A stretch of DNA of 64,000 nucleotides from Liolophura sinensis (lineage: Eukaryota > Mollusca > Polyplacophora > Chitonida > Chitonidae): the NCBI RefSeq assembly GCF_032854445.1, contig NC_088307.1:28188547-28252546 (forward strand), in the 5' to 3' direction. Of the stretch, positions 22,196-53,500 are shown piece after piece. How positions within the stretch are numbered: position 1 is the stretch's first letter; the number at the start of each line of letters is the position of its first letter. The position numbers were made by a program, and so were the translations under genes. The notes under the pieces were generated by a model. The model did no database searches. It saw only the letters and a program-made list of their open reading frames with translations, and was not told the DNA's origin.

Positions 22196-24214
22196 AATCG
22201 CAAAGACAAGAGTGATAAAGTAGACGACGCAGTTTTGGTCCGATCTTACTCTAACCTGGAGTGGTTCCCCAGTACTTAGGCTGCTCTCAACCCACTACCA
22301 CTTCATCAATAACTAGGTGGCAGTTTCGAATTCAGCCTTCGCCGGTACGGCTGAGACAGTTAGTCAAAGAATGGATCGGGTGAACTTTCTGCTGGTTTGT
22401 AAAAGCCACCCAGTAGCCTATATCAGAGGTTTGTAGATCAGAAGTTGAGGAGACCCGGGTTTGAAAAAAATAAAAGAACAAAGAACTCTTATGTTTTTTT
22501 TTCAACCTTATATTCTCCACTAACTACATTTTCGCCATGATCGAGCAAACGGGTAGATGACGTTGCTTCAGTAAAACTTTACGGAACTATGCATGGATAA
22601 AAATGCAAACAGGGGTCGCGTGAAGTACATTGTCAGCGGAAACAGTGACGTCTTCGAGGTGTAGAAATAATTAGCACTTGATAAACTCAACATGGCGGCG
22701 CTTTCGATTGTCTCATTGTGAGTGATTTTGCTTAATTTGGACTGCGATATCTCAGCTATGCAACATTGCTTACATGTAGGATGTGGGATACTATATCGAT
22801 GCATTTATACATTTCATCTAGCGTTGTGTTTTCTTTTAAACCAGGGTGATGGCGTGTAAATTGCTGTTTTAGGCATGTACGCGAACAGTTTTAATGAAAC
22901 CGTAACTAGTGTAGGCTACATTGGCAAGAGACTATTTCACCGGTTACGTGTGACCAGTTGCAAGCTATAACACTGTTATAGCACCTGGGTGACGTCTAAT
23001 AAATTGCAACTGTCATCACTGCATTCTTCTCATCTAATTACGCTTAAGCAATGGTGCTGGGGACATAAATCAGTTCTGCTGGTGGGCTACGCATCTTCTC
23101 GAATGTATTGTTCTTAACAAGAAACCCAATGATATAAGAATAAAACGTTTGCAGCTGCAGTTAAAGAACAAATTACAGTACAGTAAGAAAACTTGCTCTT
23201 TTTTATTTTATATATAAATATATACATATACACCTGACGTATGTGTCACAAGGCCGGACCTCATAGTCAAGTGGCTTGAATATTTGTTGTATTCAGTTTT
23301 GAATAAAACATGCATCTGTACGCTAAGAAGTGGGACATTTTATAACATCGATGATTTTAATATAATTACCCGCTTCTTTCACCGCGCATGGATTTAATAG
23401 GCACTGTTTTTTTTCTTCCAAGGCATTAAATTCATCTGCTTTTATCAGCGATGTCTTTGAGCTGAATCTGGGTGTATAATAATGATAGTACAGTACGAGG
23501 GCTTGCCCCTATATCACCCACAGCCCTCCCCCCCCCCCCAACCCTCACCCCCATCGTCTATAGAAAGAGGTGGAATTGCCATTCTTTCGCGACCCTTGCC
23601 ATTGTGGCGGGTGTCACCACGGATACCCGGAGAGGTGGAGGAAATATAACTCAGCCTCCGAAGCTGCTCCGAGTCAGATATCGTCAATCCGCGGAAGGCC
23701 GGGCTCTAGTTGTAGACGTTAACCCTGGCTGCAAGACATATTACAAGTCAGCCAGGTGAATTTATCGCCCATAAGCTGAGTTTAAGCTCTCCTCGATGTG
23801 TTTAGAATTTTTACAGCCTGTCTTTCAGCTTGTCAGGTGTGGATGAGTAAAACCCACGTGTTGGAGTTTTATTGGAAAAAGTTTGAAGAATTTAAAAGAG
23901 TCGAAGTAATCATCATAATAATACCCTAGGAAGTTTTAAGATTACCACGTATATTACGTGAGCCGGAGAAACAAGCTGAGAATCAACCGTTGCGGTGAAA
24001 ACACCGTCTTGAAATCTAAAAAAGATCGACTTGTTTTGCCACGTGGCCACATAGAAAAGTAGCATAAGTGAGATTTGCACAATCAGAACAAGTCCTTATA
24101 GGTCTATACGTCAGCATCCGCTTGAGAGATTGGGCAAGTACAGTCTTCAGTTGTTTCCACGCCTCAAACGACGGCCTCAATTCAGTGTTGTCCAGAGAAC
24201 AATATTTGTATCAC
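22196..24214. other. Intergenic region and presumed PRDM12 5' flank/UTR
   Basis: It holds poly-T/A tracts, a C run (23527-23540) and a GC-rich patch at 23560-23720. No TATA box or start site can be fixed. The transcription start is probably here because the frame is already open at 24068. Confidence 0.4.
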
Positions 24215-43510
<19,296 letters not shown>

Positions 43511-44039
43511 ACACAAGAGAGATCGACTGAGGAGAAAACCCCACAGGCAACATAAACACAAGAGAGATCGACTGAGGAGAAAACCCCACAGGCAACATAA
43601 ACACAAGAGAGATCGACTGAGGAGAAAACCCCACAGGCAATATAAACACAAGAGAGATCGACTGAGGAGAAAACCCCACAGGCAACATAAACACAAGAGA
43701 GATCGACTGAGGAGAAAACCCCACAGGCAACATAAACACAAGAGAGATCGACTGAGGAGAAAACCGCACAGGCAACATAAACACAAGAGAGATCGACTGA
43801 GGAGAAAACCGCACAGGCAACATAAACACAAGAGAGATCGATTGAGGAGAAAACCCTACAGACGTCATAAATACAAGAGAGCTCAACTGACGAGAAAGTC
43901 CTATAGATGACATAGCACGCTAGGGATGTAACATTCTTACGTTTGGTAGATCATTTGTAATAATTAAAACGTGTATAATCATTCTGTTTTTTTGGAAGCC
44001 AAGGGGTCACACAAAGCCTCGGTTATGGTTATGGTCGAG

Positions 44040-44385
44040 GGTGTATCAATGTTCAGGCAATGTACGAATTTGGAGGACGGTGTGTGAATGTGGATAAAGT
44101 CTACGGATTTAGACGATGGTGTTTAAATATGAACACAATGTACGAATTTTAAACGATGGTGTGTGAATTTGGACACAGTGTACGGATTTAGGAGATGGTG
44201 TGTGAATGTGGACACAGTATACGAATTCAGACAATGCAAGTGAATGTGGACACAATATACGAATTCAGACGATCGTGTGTGAATGCGGAAACAATAAACG
44301 AATTCGGACGATGGTGTGTGAATGTGGACACAGTGTACGAATTCAGACACGGGTGTATGCACATGTTGAATGGGGAGACAATGTT
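44040..44385. repeat. 39-bp minisatellite (~9 degenerate copies)
   Basis: The unit atggtgtgtgaatgtggacacagtgtacgaattcagacg has diverged copies. It lies in the PRDM12 3' flank. Confidence 0.85.
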
Positions 44386-44584
44386 CTAAATTAAACGAGG
44401 GTACATAAACCCAGAGAGAAGGTAGGAATTTCAACGACGCAACTACGAGCTCAAAAAACGGACACCTGCTGTCAGTGGCGCTACAACATTTATTTAGTTG
44501 GATGGCGTGTGAAGGTATGACAGCAACCGTCCGCAAGTGGTTGAAATACCTTTTCAGGAAGCCAGCATGTACTGGACCTCATTA

Positions 44585-44825
44585 GTATGAGACTTGCAAC
44601 TCATAACAACCGCATTGGTGAGATACTTTCAACTCACAACAACCGCGTTGGTGAGAGACTTGCAACTCATAGCAACCGCATTGGTGAGAGACTTGCAACT
44701 CACAACAACCGTATTGGTGAGAAACTTGCAACTCACAACAACCGTATTGGTGAGAGACTTGCAACTCACAACAACCGCACTGATGAGAGACTTGCAACTC
44801 ACAACAACCGTATTAGTGAGAGGAT
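44585..44825. repeat. 33-bp minisatellite (~7 copies)
   Basis: The unit cttgcaactcacaacaaccgtattggtgagaga has a period divisible by 3 and gives open frames on both strands with no protein similarity. Confidence 0.92.
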
Positions 44826-45540
44826 CATTACGTCGCGCTGGTATGCTTTTCACCCTAGCCATGGGACCCCCAGTCCACAAGATATCCTAACACGAAAACT
44901 TGGGACAAACATATATACGAATATTTATGACAGGTCATACAGATATTGATATAGAAAGTGGGATAAATTTTATTACATGCGTCAAGATATTGACTGTTCA
45001 AGTTCTTTTTATATTTCATGCTGAAGACAACTATTGTAAATATAATTTATTATCATAAAATATTTGACAATGCATCATTTACGCAAACGGTTGATGCATA
45101 TTTTTCTATAAAATTTTCTATTTTCTTTTAATTAATGAATTACTACCAGTTTATGTTTAAGTGCTTATGTTTTTTTTATACATGGTAATGTTTCCTTCAA
45201 TTTGTCATAAATATATACTAAAACCATTGATACCGATTTTTAGACTGGCCTTCCTCTACATTTATACATTTCTGCTCAGGGTGTTTTGTTTCACATTAGA
45301 CTGTTTATTTTTAACTACTTATTCACGTATTTTTTTATCCTATACAGTGCACTATACATATTATATCGTGCCTTTTATTACGCTTAATGCTTAAGCTCAC
45401 TCCACTTATATAATCTTACTACAGAACAAGGTTCTCATTTATGTATGTATATTTATATTAATAAACAGATAAAATATCTTACTAAAGTGAAAGCCTCTTT
45501 ACACGTAATTAAAAGTTCAATTTGTACTGCTTTTTAAAGC
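44826..45540. other. AT-rich intergenic, nothing recognised
   Basis: Very AT-rich sequence with no repeats or credible coding. Confidence 0.5.
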
Positions 45541-46880
45541 GATAGTCGAACTAGTGTAGCCTGTGTGAGTAATGTTACACGTGTACTAAACCAGACCAGA
45601 CAGAACATAAACCTTTGTGCATAATGCTACACGTGTACTTCACCAGACCAGATGGAACAGAATCTTTGTACGTGATGCTATGCCTGTACGAAACCAGGCT
45701 AGACGTAACAGAAGCCTTTGTGCGTAATGCTACACGTGTACTGCACCAGACTAGACGTAACATCATCCTTTGTATGTGATGCTATAAGTGTACTAAACCT
45801 GAGTAGACATAACAGGAGCCTTTGTGCGTAATGTTTAACGTGTACTACACCAAACTAGACGTAACATTAATCTTTGTACATGATGATAAACGTGTTCTAT
45901 TCCAGGCTGGACGTAACATGAACATTTGTTCGTAATGTTACTCGTGTACTACACCAGACCAGACGTAACATTCACCTTTGTACGTAATGTTACTCGTGTA
46001 CTACACCAGAACCTCTGTGCGTAATGTTACTCGTGTACTACACCAGACCAGACGTAACATGAACCTTTGTGCGTAATGTTACTCGTGTACTACACCAGAA
46101 CCTCTGTGTGTAATGTTACTCGTATACTACACCAGAACCTCTGTGCGTAATGTTACTCGTGTACTACACCAGACCAGACGTAACATGAACCTTTGTGCGT
46201 AATGTTACTCGTGTACTACACCAGAACCTCTGTGCGTAATGATAAGTGTGTACTACACCAGATCAGACATAAAATGAACCTTTGTGCGTAATGTTACTTG
46301 TGTACTACACCAGAACCTCTGTGCGTAATGTTACTCGTGTACTACACCAGACCAGGCGTAACATGAACCTTTGTACGTAATGTTACTCGTGTACAACACC
46401 AGAACCTCTGTGCGTAATGTTAAGCGTGTACTACACCAGACCAGACGTAACATGAACCTTTGTACGTAATGTTACTCGTGTACAACACCAGAAACTCTTT
46501 GCGTAATGTTAAGCGTGTACTACACCAGACCAGACGTAACATGAACCTTTGTACGTAATGTTACTCGTGTACTACACCAGAACCTCTGTGCGTAATATTA
46601 AGCGTGTACTACACCAGACCAGACGTAACATGAACCTTTGAACGTAATGTTACTCGTGTACTACACCAGAACCTCTGTGCGTAATGTTAAGTGTGTACTA
46701 CACCAGACCAGACGTAACATAAACCTTTGTGCGTAATGTTACTCGTGTACTACACCAGAACCTCTGTGCGTAATGTTAAACGTGTACTACACCAGACCAG
46801 ACGTAACATAAACCTTTGTGCGTAATGTTACTCGTGTACTACACCAGAACCTTTGTACGTAATGTTAAACGTGTACTAAA
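45541..46880. repeat. Higher-order minisatellite of alternating 37- and 52-bp units
   Basis: The short unit cctttgtgcgtaatgttactcgtgtactacaccagaa (37) alternates with a long unit adding ccagacgtaacatg (52), giving an 89-bp higher-order repeat. The left third is more diverged, with only long units. Confidence 0.9.
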
Positions 46881-46964
46881 AAGAGGATAAACTTTGACCA
46901 GAATGTTTCATTTATTCAGTGGCTATAGTAACTACAGGACTTTGATAAATAATTGAAGGTTTTA

Positions 46965-47112
46965 TTTGATTTATTTATTTATTTGATTGGTGTTTTACGT
47001 CGTTCTTAAGAGTATTTCACTTATACGACGGTGGCCAGTATTATGGTGGGAGGAAAACGGGCAAAGTCCGGGGAATACCCACGACTATCCGCGGGTTGCT
47101 TGCGGGCCAGCT
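46965..47112 (-). mobile_element. SINE tail fragment, reverse
   Basis: ttatttatttgattggtgttttacgtcgttcttaagagtatttcac..cggtggccagtattatggtggg, then cacgactatccgcgggttgc. Confidence 0.83.
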
Positions 47113-47304
47113 AGAGGTTTTAATAATGTAAGTTGAACGCAGGGAATTTCATCCGCAGAGCGAATTCAAGTGTATACCATTTTGGCGTGGGAAAGTGATC
47201 GACAAGCAATATATAACATGGCGTAAACAGCCTTGAGATTGTCGACCACTTAGTGCCACCAAAGATTGCAACCACGGAATTTTTTGACGGCTACCAGAAT
47301 TTTT

Positions 47305-47505
47305 GCCTCCGTTGGCGACCAGTAATGAGAGATTAGACCTAGGAAACAGCACCAATGTCAGTATAATGTGATTGGGTGTGGTATCATGTCTGGTGTTTTC
47401 GGCATGATACTGCAGTGGCGCCAGCACTTTTGCGGCACGGTATCCCCTTGCCACAAGAAGACACTTAATTGTACACACAACTAATGACACATACATAAAT
47501 ACACA
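47305..47505 (+). mobile_element. Second SINE-like family, copy 4
   Basis: ccagtaatgagagattagacc..aatgtcagtataatgtgattgggtgtggtatcatgtctggtgttttcggcatgatactgcagtgg, then ccacaagaagacac. The (CATA)n tract follows directly. Confidence 0.72.
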
Positions 47506-47870
47506 CTTACAAACATACACACATACAAACATACACACATACACACATACAAACATACACACATACACACATACAAACATACACACATACAAACATACAC
47601 ACATACAAACACACACACATACATACATACACACATACATACACACATACACACATACATACATACATACATACATACATACATACATACATACATACAT
47701 ACATACATACATACATACATACATACATACATACATACATACATACATACATACATACATACATACAAACATACATACATACATACATACATACATACAT
47801 ACAAACATACAAACATACATACATACAAACATACATACATACATACATACATACATACATACATACTTCA
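47490..47870. repeat. (CATA)n tetranucleotide microsatellite, ~380 bp
   Basis: It grades from cataca/caca-rich on the left to pure CATA on the right. It reads as Met-Tyr-Val-Cys repeats on the minus strand, which explains several long open frames. Confidence 0.97.
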
Positions 47871-48034
47871 AGTGAAAACATAATTCTATTGGAATTTACT
47901 AAATGCATCCTATAACGGGGAGATTATATAGGTGTTTTCTGCAAACACAATTATTCCTGAAAAAACAATGTCACTAATGTCATAATATAAACCGACAACC
48001 CACAACCATAGCTTAATTCAGCACTGCTTTATAG

Positions 48035-48861
48035 GTAGACCCACAATTGCAGTATACTTAACTCACCATTGCAGTGTAGATGAATTCGCCATTATAGTAC
48101 AGCGTAACTCACCATTGCAGTATAGATGAACCCACTATTATGCTATAGCTTACCTTAACATTCCTGTATAGCTTAACTCACCCTTTCAGCATAGCTATAG
48201 GAACTCACCAGTAAAGCATAGGTCAGCTCATCATTGTAGTATAAGTGGACTCACCATTGCAGTATATGTAAACTCATCATTTCAGTGTAGCTTAACTCAC
48301 TATTGCAGTATGACTTACCTCAACATTGCTGTATAGGCAAACTCACCATTACAGTATAGCTTAACTCCCCATTTCTGTATAGCTTAACTCACTATTACAG
48401 TATAGCTTAACCGAACATTGCTGTGCAGGTTAACTCACCATTACAATATAGCTCAACTCATTATTTCAACAGAGCTTAACTCACTATTACGGTATAGCTT
48501 ACCTTAACACTGCTGTATAGCTTAACCCACCATTTCAGCATAGCTTTACTCACTATTACAGTATAGTTTACCTCAAAATTGCTGTATCGATGCACAGTGG
48601 CTGTATAGGTTGTCTCACAAGAGAAGTATAGGTGAAATCACCATTGTAGTATAGGTGAACTCCTCAATGGAGTAAAGGTAAACTCACAACGGCAGTAGAT
48701 GTGAACTCACCATTGCAGTAGATGTGAACTCACCATTGCAGTATATGTCAACTCACAATGAACTCACCATTGTAGTATAGGTGAACTCCCAAATGTCAAT
48801 GAACTCACCAATGTAGTATATGTGAATTCACAATGAACTCACCATTGTAGTATAAGTAAAT
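48035..48861. repeat. ~23-bp degenerate minisatellite (gtatagcttaactcaccattgca), left part
   Basis: Many diverged copies are present, shifting rightward to longer gtataggtgaactcaccatt units. The array is split from its right part by the SINE at 48862. Confidence 0.85.
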
Positions 48862-49090
48862 TCCGTGATGACCAAGGAATCTCTCACCGATACGGTCGCT
48901 GTGAGTTCATGTCCAGCTCATGCTGGCTTCCTCTCCGGCCGTACTTGGGAAGATCTGGCAGCAGCCTAAGGATTGTCGTAGGTTCACCCTGGGCTCTGCC
49001 CGATTTCCTCCCAACATAATGCTGGCCGCCGTCGTATAAGTAAAACATTCTTGAGTACGACGTAAAGAAACCAGTCAAGTAAATAGTTAA
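48862..49090 (+). mobile_element. tRNA-headed SINE inserted inside a minisatellite
   Basis: ccgtgatgaccaaggaatctctcaccgatacggtcgctgtgagttcatgtccagctcatgctggcttcctctccgg..gccgccgtcgtataagtaaaac, with tail acgacgtaaagaaaccagtcaagtaaatag. Array sequence of the same type lies on both sides. Confidence 0.87.
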
Positions 49091-49315
49091 ATATTTATTT
49101 ACAATGAACTAACGATTGTAATGTCAATTCCCAATGAACTTACCATTGTAGTATAAGTGAATTCCAAATGAACTCACCATTGTAGTATAAGTGAATTCCC
49201 AATGAACTCACCATTGTAGGATAAGTGTATTCACAATGAACTCACCATTGTAGTATAAGTGAATTCACAATGAACTCACCATTATAATATAAATGAATTC
49301 ACAATGACAGCATAG
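49091..49315. repeat. 34-bp minisatellite, right part of the interrupted array
   Basis: The unit gtataagtgaattcacaatgaactcaccattgta repeats about 6 times. Confidence 0.88.
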
Positions 49316-49431
49316 AAGCAACCGATTTTCCATTGCATATACACTATATATATATCTTGCTAGAATCAAGCATTGACTGTAACTGCACGTTTTGTTTGAT
49401 ATTTTTGTATGAGAAGGGAAATTCAAAATCT

Positions 49432-49706
49432 GTTGGGGGCCTCCGTGGTTCAGTTGGTTAGCGCGCTAGTGCAGCGTAAAGACCCACGAGCCTCTCACCA
49501 ATGCGGTCGCTGTGAGTTCAACTCCGGCTCATCCTGGCTTCCTCTCCGGTCGTACGCGAGAAGGTCTGCAAGCAACCTGCGCATGGTCGTGGGTTTGTAC
49601 TGGGCTCTACCCGGTGTCCTCCCACCATAATCCTGGCTGCGGTCATATAAATGAAATATTCTTGAGTAAGGCGTAAAGCACCAATCAAATAAATAAATAA
49701 ATAGAT
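49432..49706 (+). mobile_element. tRNA-headed SINE, best full-length copy
   Basis: The head gggggcctccgtggttcagttggttagcgcgctagtgcagcg carries a clear A box (tggttcagttgg). gctgtgagttcaactccggc carries the B box. The body includes tggtcgtgggtttgtactgggctctacccgg; the tail is aggcgtaaagcaccaatcaaataaataaataaata. It is the reference for the other copies; because of the body and tail it is a SINE, not a tRNA gene. Confidence 0.92.
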
Positions 49707-50109
49707 CAAAATCTGTTGTAGAGTGCTTATTCATCCTTGTTTGTAACGATAAGGAGTTGTGCGAAGTCGAGACTAATATGTAAATGGCGCCTTTATTTCT
49801 GATCACCCGCACTGAATACATACCAGTGGTACAAATCTGAGGTTGTGCTGGAGTGTGAGAGTGTGAGTGCTTGTGTGCGAGAGGGTGCGTGTCGGTGTGT
49901 GTACGTGCTTGTACATGCGTGTACTTGCGTGTATGCGTGTTATCATCATACCGGAATCCTTTTGCATAAACTTTGCATAGCTTACCTAACATATAATGGA
50001 AAATAAATGATCACAGAGTTCGAAGGTTCGAGACAAGCCCTTGCTATCAACATACGTTGCAAAATACAAAGTATTGTCAAACAAGTATATTGTCAGGTAA
50101 TATTCAGTC

Positions 50110-50115
50110 TTTATT
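50110..50115 (-). terminator. Candidate polyadenylation signal of the EF-hand gene
   Basis: AATAAA on the minus strand, about 270 nt after the stop codon. It is the first plausible hexamer in that 3' flank. Position is the only support. Confidence 0.35.
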
Positions 50116-50384
50116 GAATATTTTCAAGTCTCAGTTTTCCAATGTTCGCTGTGGTGAGTATAAATTATATGAGCAAGTGTTAAAGCAATCCAAAGAAGTT
50201 TGAAAACATGCTGTAAAAAAATAAGAACTAAGTTGCACGTAGCCTAAGATATAAATCTTTCGCTCTATATGTTATGGTGAAAAACTGGAAGAGGATCGCA
50301 TTTCTCACGTAGAATTTCTCGCTAACTTTCGGTCATTCAGCGGAATGTCACGGCATTAAGTGTCGGCCATTAACATCTGGGTAA

Positions 50385-50515
50385 TTAGTGAAGTTGGCCT
50401 GCCCATACGGCCGCCGGGTCCTCTCCCGCCAACTGGTACACCTGGCAGTACACATACACCCGCCGAAATATCCAGGGGTGTTCCGCTGCCAAGGTGACGA
50501 TAAAACTCTCGAGTT
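50385..50515 (-). CDS. EF-hand gene exon 5: C-terminus and stop
   Basis: The acceptor is cttgtcttccag. It completes Glu-12 of EF5 and encodes LESFIVTLAAEHPWIFRRVY, VYCQVYQLAGEDPAAVWAGQLH and TAA (50387-50385). A single Cys is present. Confidence 0.85.
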
Positions 50516-53500
50516 CTGGAAGACAAGAAAAATTAATTTATAAGTTTTTCCCGTGTAGTAATTTTTAATTATATATATATATATATATCCTTAACCTACT
50601 GAACTTACAAAGAACACCAGGCAGAGTTCTGCTTCTACAACAGTGAAGACCATCGTTCATGTGATAATCCCACTTAGAATTCTATCAGTATCGCGTTTTC
50701 TGTCGGGCTATTCGTTTTTTGGTGATACATGAAGATGATCGAGGGACAATCGTAATCAGATTTCTATGAACCCTCTCCTCAGTGGTTTTCTGGTGACATT
50801 TGAAGATCGTCGAGTGATATTCTTACCCAAACTACTATGATCCAAGCATCAGTGGTTGTCTGGGGACACATGAAGAAGATAATCATATTCTTACTCAAAG
50901 TTTTATGATCCCAGCGTCAGTCGTTTTCCGGTGATACATGAAGAAGATAGAGTGATATTCTTACTCAGATTTCAATCATCCTAGCATTATTCCTTTTGTG
51001 GTGATATATGAAAACGGTCGAGTGACATTCCTACTCAGATCTCTATGATCTTAGCATCAGTCGTTTTCCGGTGACACATGACGGGTAATTTTTATACTCA
51101 GATTTCTATGACCTTAGCATCAGTCGTTTTCCGGTGACACATGACGGGTCATTTTTATACTCAGATCTCTATGATCTTAGCATCAGTCGTTTTCCGGTGA
51201 CACATGACGGGTAATTTGTATACTCAGATCTCTATGACCTTAGCATCAGTCGTTTTCCGGTGACACATGACGGGTAATTTTTATACTCAGATCTCTATGA
51301 TCTTAGCATCAGTCGTTTTCCGGTGACACATGAAGAGTAATTTTTATACTCAGATTTCTATGATTCTAGCATCAGTCGATTACTGGTGGCACACGAAGAT
51401 GATCGAGTGATATCTTACTCAGATTTCTTTGATCCTAGCATCAGTGGTTTTCTGGTGACACAGGAAGATCGAGTGATATTTCTTCTCAGATTTGCACGAC
51501 CCTAGCATCAGCCGATTTGTGGTGAAACATATAGATGACCAATTGATATCTTTTTCGGATTTCAATGTTCTTAGGTTTTCTGGTGACACACGAACAAGAT
51601 CGTGAGATATTCTTACTCAGATTTCTATGTTCCTAGGTTTTCTGGTGACACAGGAAGAAGATCGTGAGATATTCTTACTCAGATTTCTATGTTCTTAGGT
51701 TTTCTGGTGACACACGAAGAAGATCGTGAGATATTCTTACTCAGATTTCTATGTTCTTAGGTTTTCTGGTGACACACGAAAAAGATCGTGAAATATTCTT
51801 ACTCAGATTTCTATGTTCCTAGGTTTTCTGGTGACACAGGAAGAAGATCGTGAAATATTCTTACTTAGATTTCTATGTTCGTAGGTTCTCTGGTGACACA
51901 GGAAGAAGATCGTGAAATATTCTTACTTAGATTTCTATGTTCTTAGGTTTTCTGGTGACACAGGAAGAAGATCGTGAAATATTCTTACTTAGATTTCTAT
52001 GTTCTTAGGTTTTCTGGTGACACACGAACAAGATCGTGAAATATCCTTACTCAGATTTCTATGTTCCTAGGTTTTCTGGTGACACAGGAAGAAGATCGTG
52101 AAATATTCTTACTCAGATTTCTATGTTCCTAGGTTTTCTGGTGACACACGAAGAAGATAGGGTGACATTCTTACTCAGATTTCTATGATCTTAACATCAG
52201 TTCGTATCTAATATCATCTGTCAGTGAGGCGAAATATTTAGAAACGTCCGGACAACGTTAATATCCTACATTTCAAGAGATTCTGATCTGTGGTTCTGGA
52301 GAAGATGTTTTTATTTCTACAACATACTCCAACGTGGCCACCAAGCCATATGACCCAGATAACTCTGATTAGTCCATTCACCTAACAATCAATTTAACAA
52401 TAACACCCTGCAAAATAATAACAATATCCTCTACATTTCAAATCTGAGCAAATTCTGGTGTGTGATTTTGTAATCTAACAAAGCGGCCAGTCACGTGACC
52501 TACATTGGTTTTTTTTTGTATTTCTTGGCCTAACTTTTACATACCTACCACATACTAAACAGGCAGATTCCTGGTAAGCATTGTAGCCTCTGGGGAGAAT
52601 TTGAGAGCTTAACATTAACATCAGTGTTCTCAGAAAGCTGGAACAGCTAATAAATGTCATGTCTGAAACAGGGAATCTCAGTTCTGCGTAAGTGCCGTGA
52701 GCTATATACCTTCTGGGCTGAGATTTCCATCGCCGTCTTCATCAAAGTTTTGGATGAGTTGGTCAAAAACATACCAAGACATCACTTTCAGGCTCCGGAA
52801 GGCATCGATTTCGTCAGAGTTGAGAAGTCCGTCATTGTCAGTGTCCAGAATGGTCTGCAAAGCAGCTGCAATGTCTTCCACCTGCAAGGACAGGAGGGAC
52901 AAACTGATGACTACTAGACAATGTCATACACTAAGATTACTAGGGTAGGAAACAAAACAAAGCAGAATTACTTCCCCTTATGATTACATTGTCATTCTGT
53001 TAGGAGGGTAGCATATAGCTTATATAGCCTGCTAGCAATTTGTTAATGGTCGTGGCTTTCTCCCCACCAACACCATATTGCTCGCGAAGGTCGCATAAGT
53101 GAAACATTCTTGAGTACGGCGTAAAACACGAATCAAATAAATAAATATATCTTACACTTGCGCAAATCGTGATATCTATGTTATTTTGCATGTAAACATA
53201 GTTAAAATATATCAGAATTTTGTCTGACTTGGACAGAACGAAAAGCTTTTGATGCGTGTTACTACCCACTCCAGGGAGGCTATCAAAGTGACAAACTCTT
53301 TCTCGATCGGCAATAACAGCTGACACAATTTTGGTCTTGAAAAGTTGAGTATTTTATATGTTGTAAAGAAAGATACAAGCTGCATATGGTCGTATGGCTT
53401 GGTATTACGCGAAAGTTAGGGGATATATATTCTGGGAATTGAAGTTGACAAATTTACTGCATAACATAGGTACTGCATACGAGGAATGTGCGCGCCCCTG

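Noticed and set aside
23472-23759. 95-aa open frame upstream of PRDM12
   Set aside because: Composition is unremarkable, with no recognised motif. It may be 5' UTR or intergenic sequence.
47149-47908. 240-aa and shorter Cys/Met/Tyr/Val repeat frames
   Set aside because: Translation of the (CATA)n microsatellite.
49432-49510. tRNA gene
   Set aside because: A and B boxes are present but no proper cloverleaf end, and the sequence continues into a SINE body and (aaat)n tail shared with many copies.
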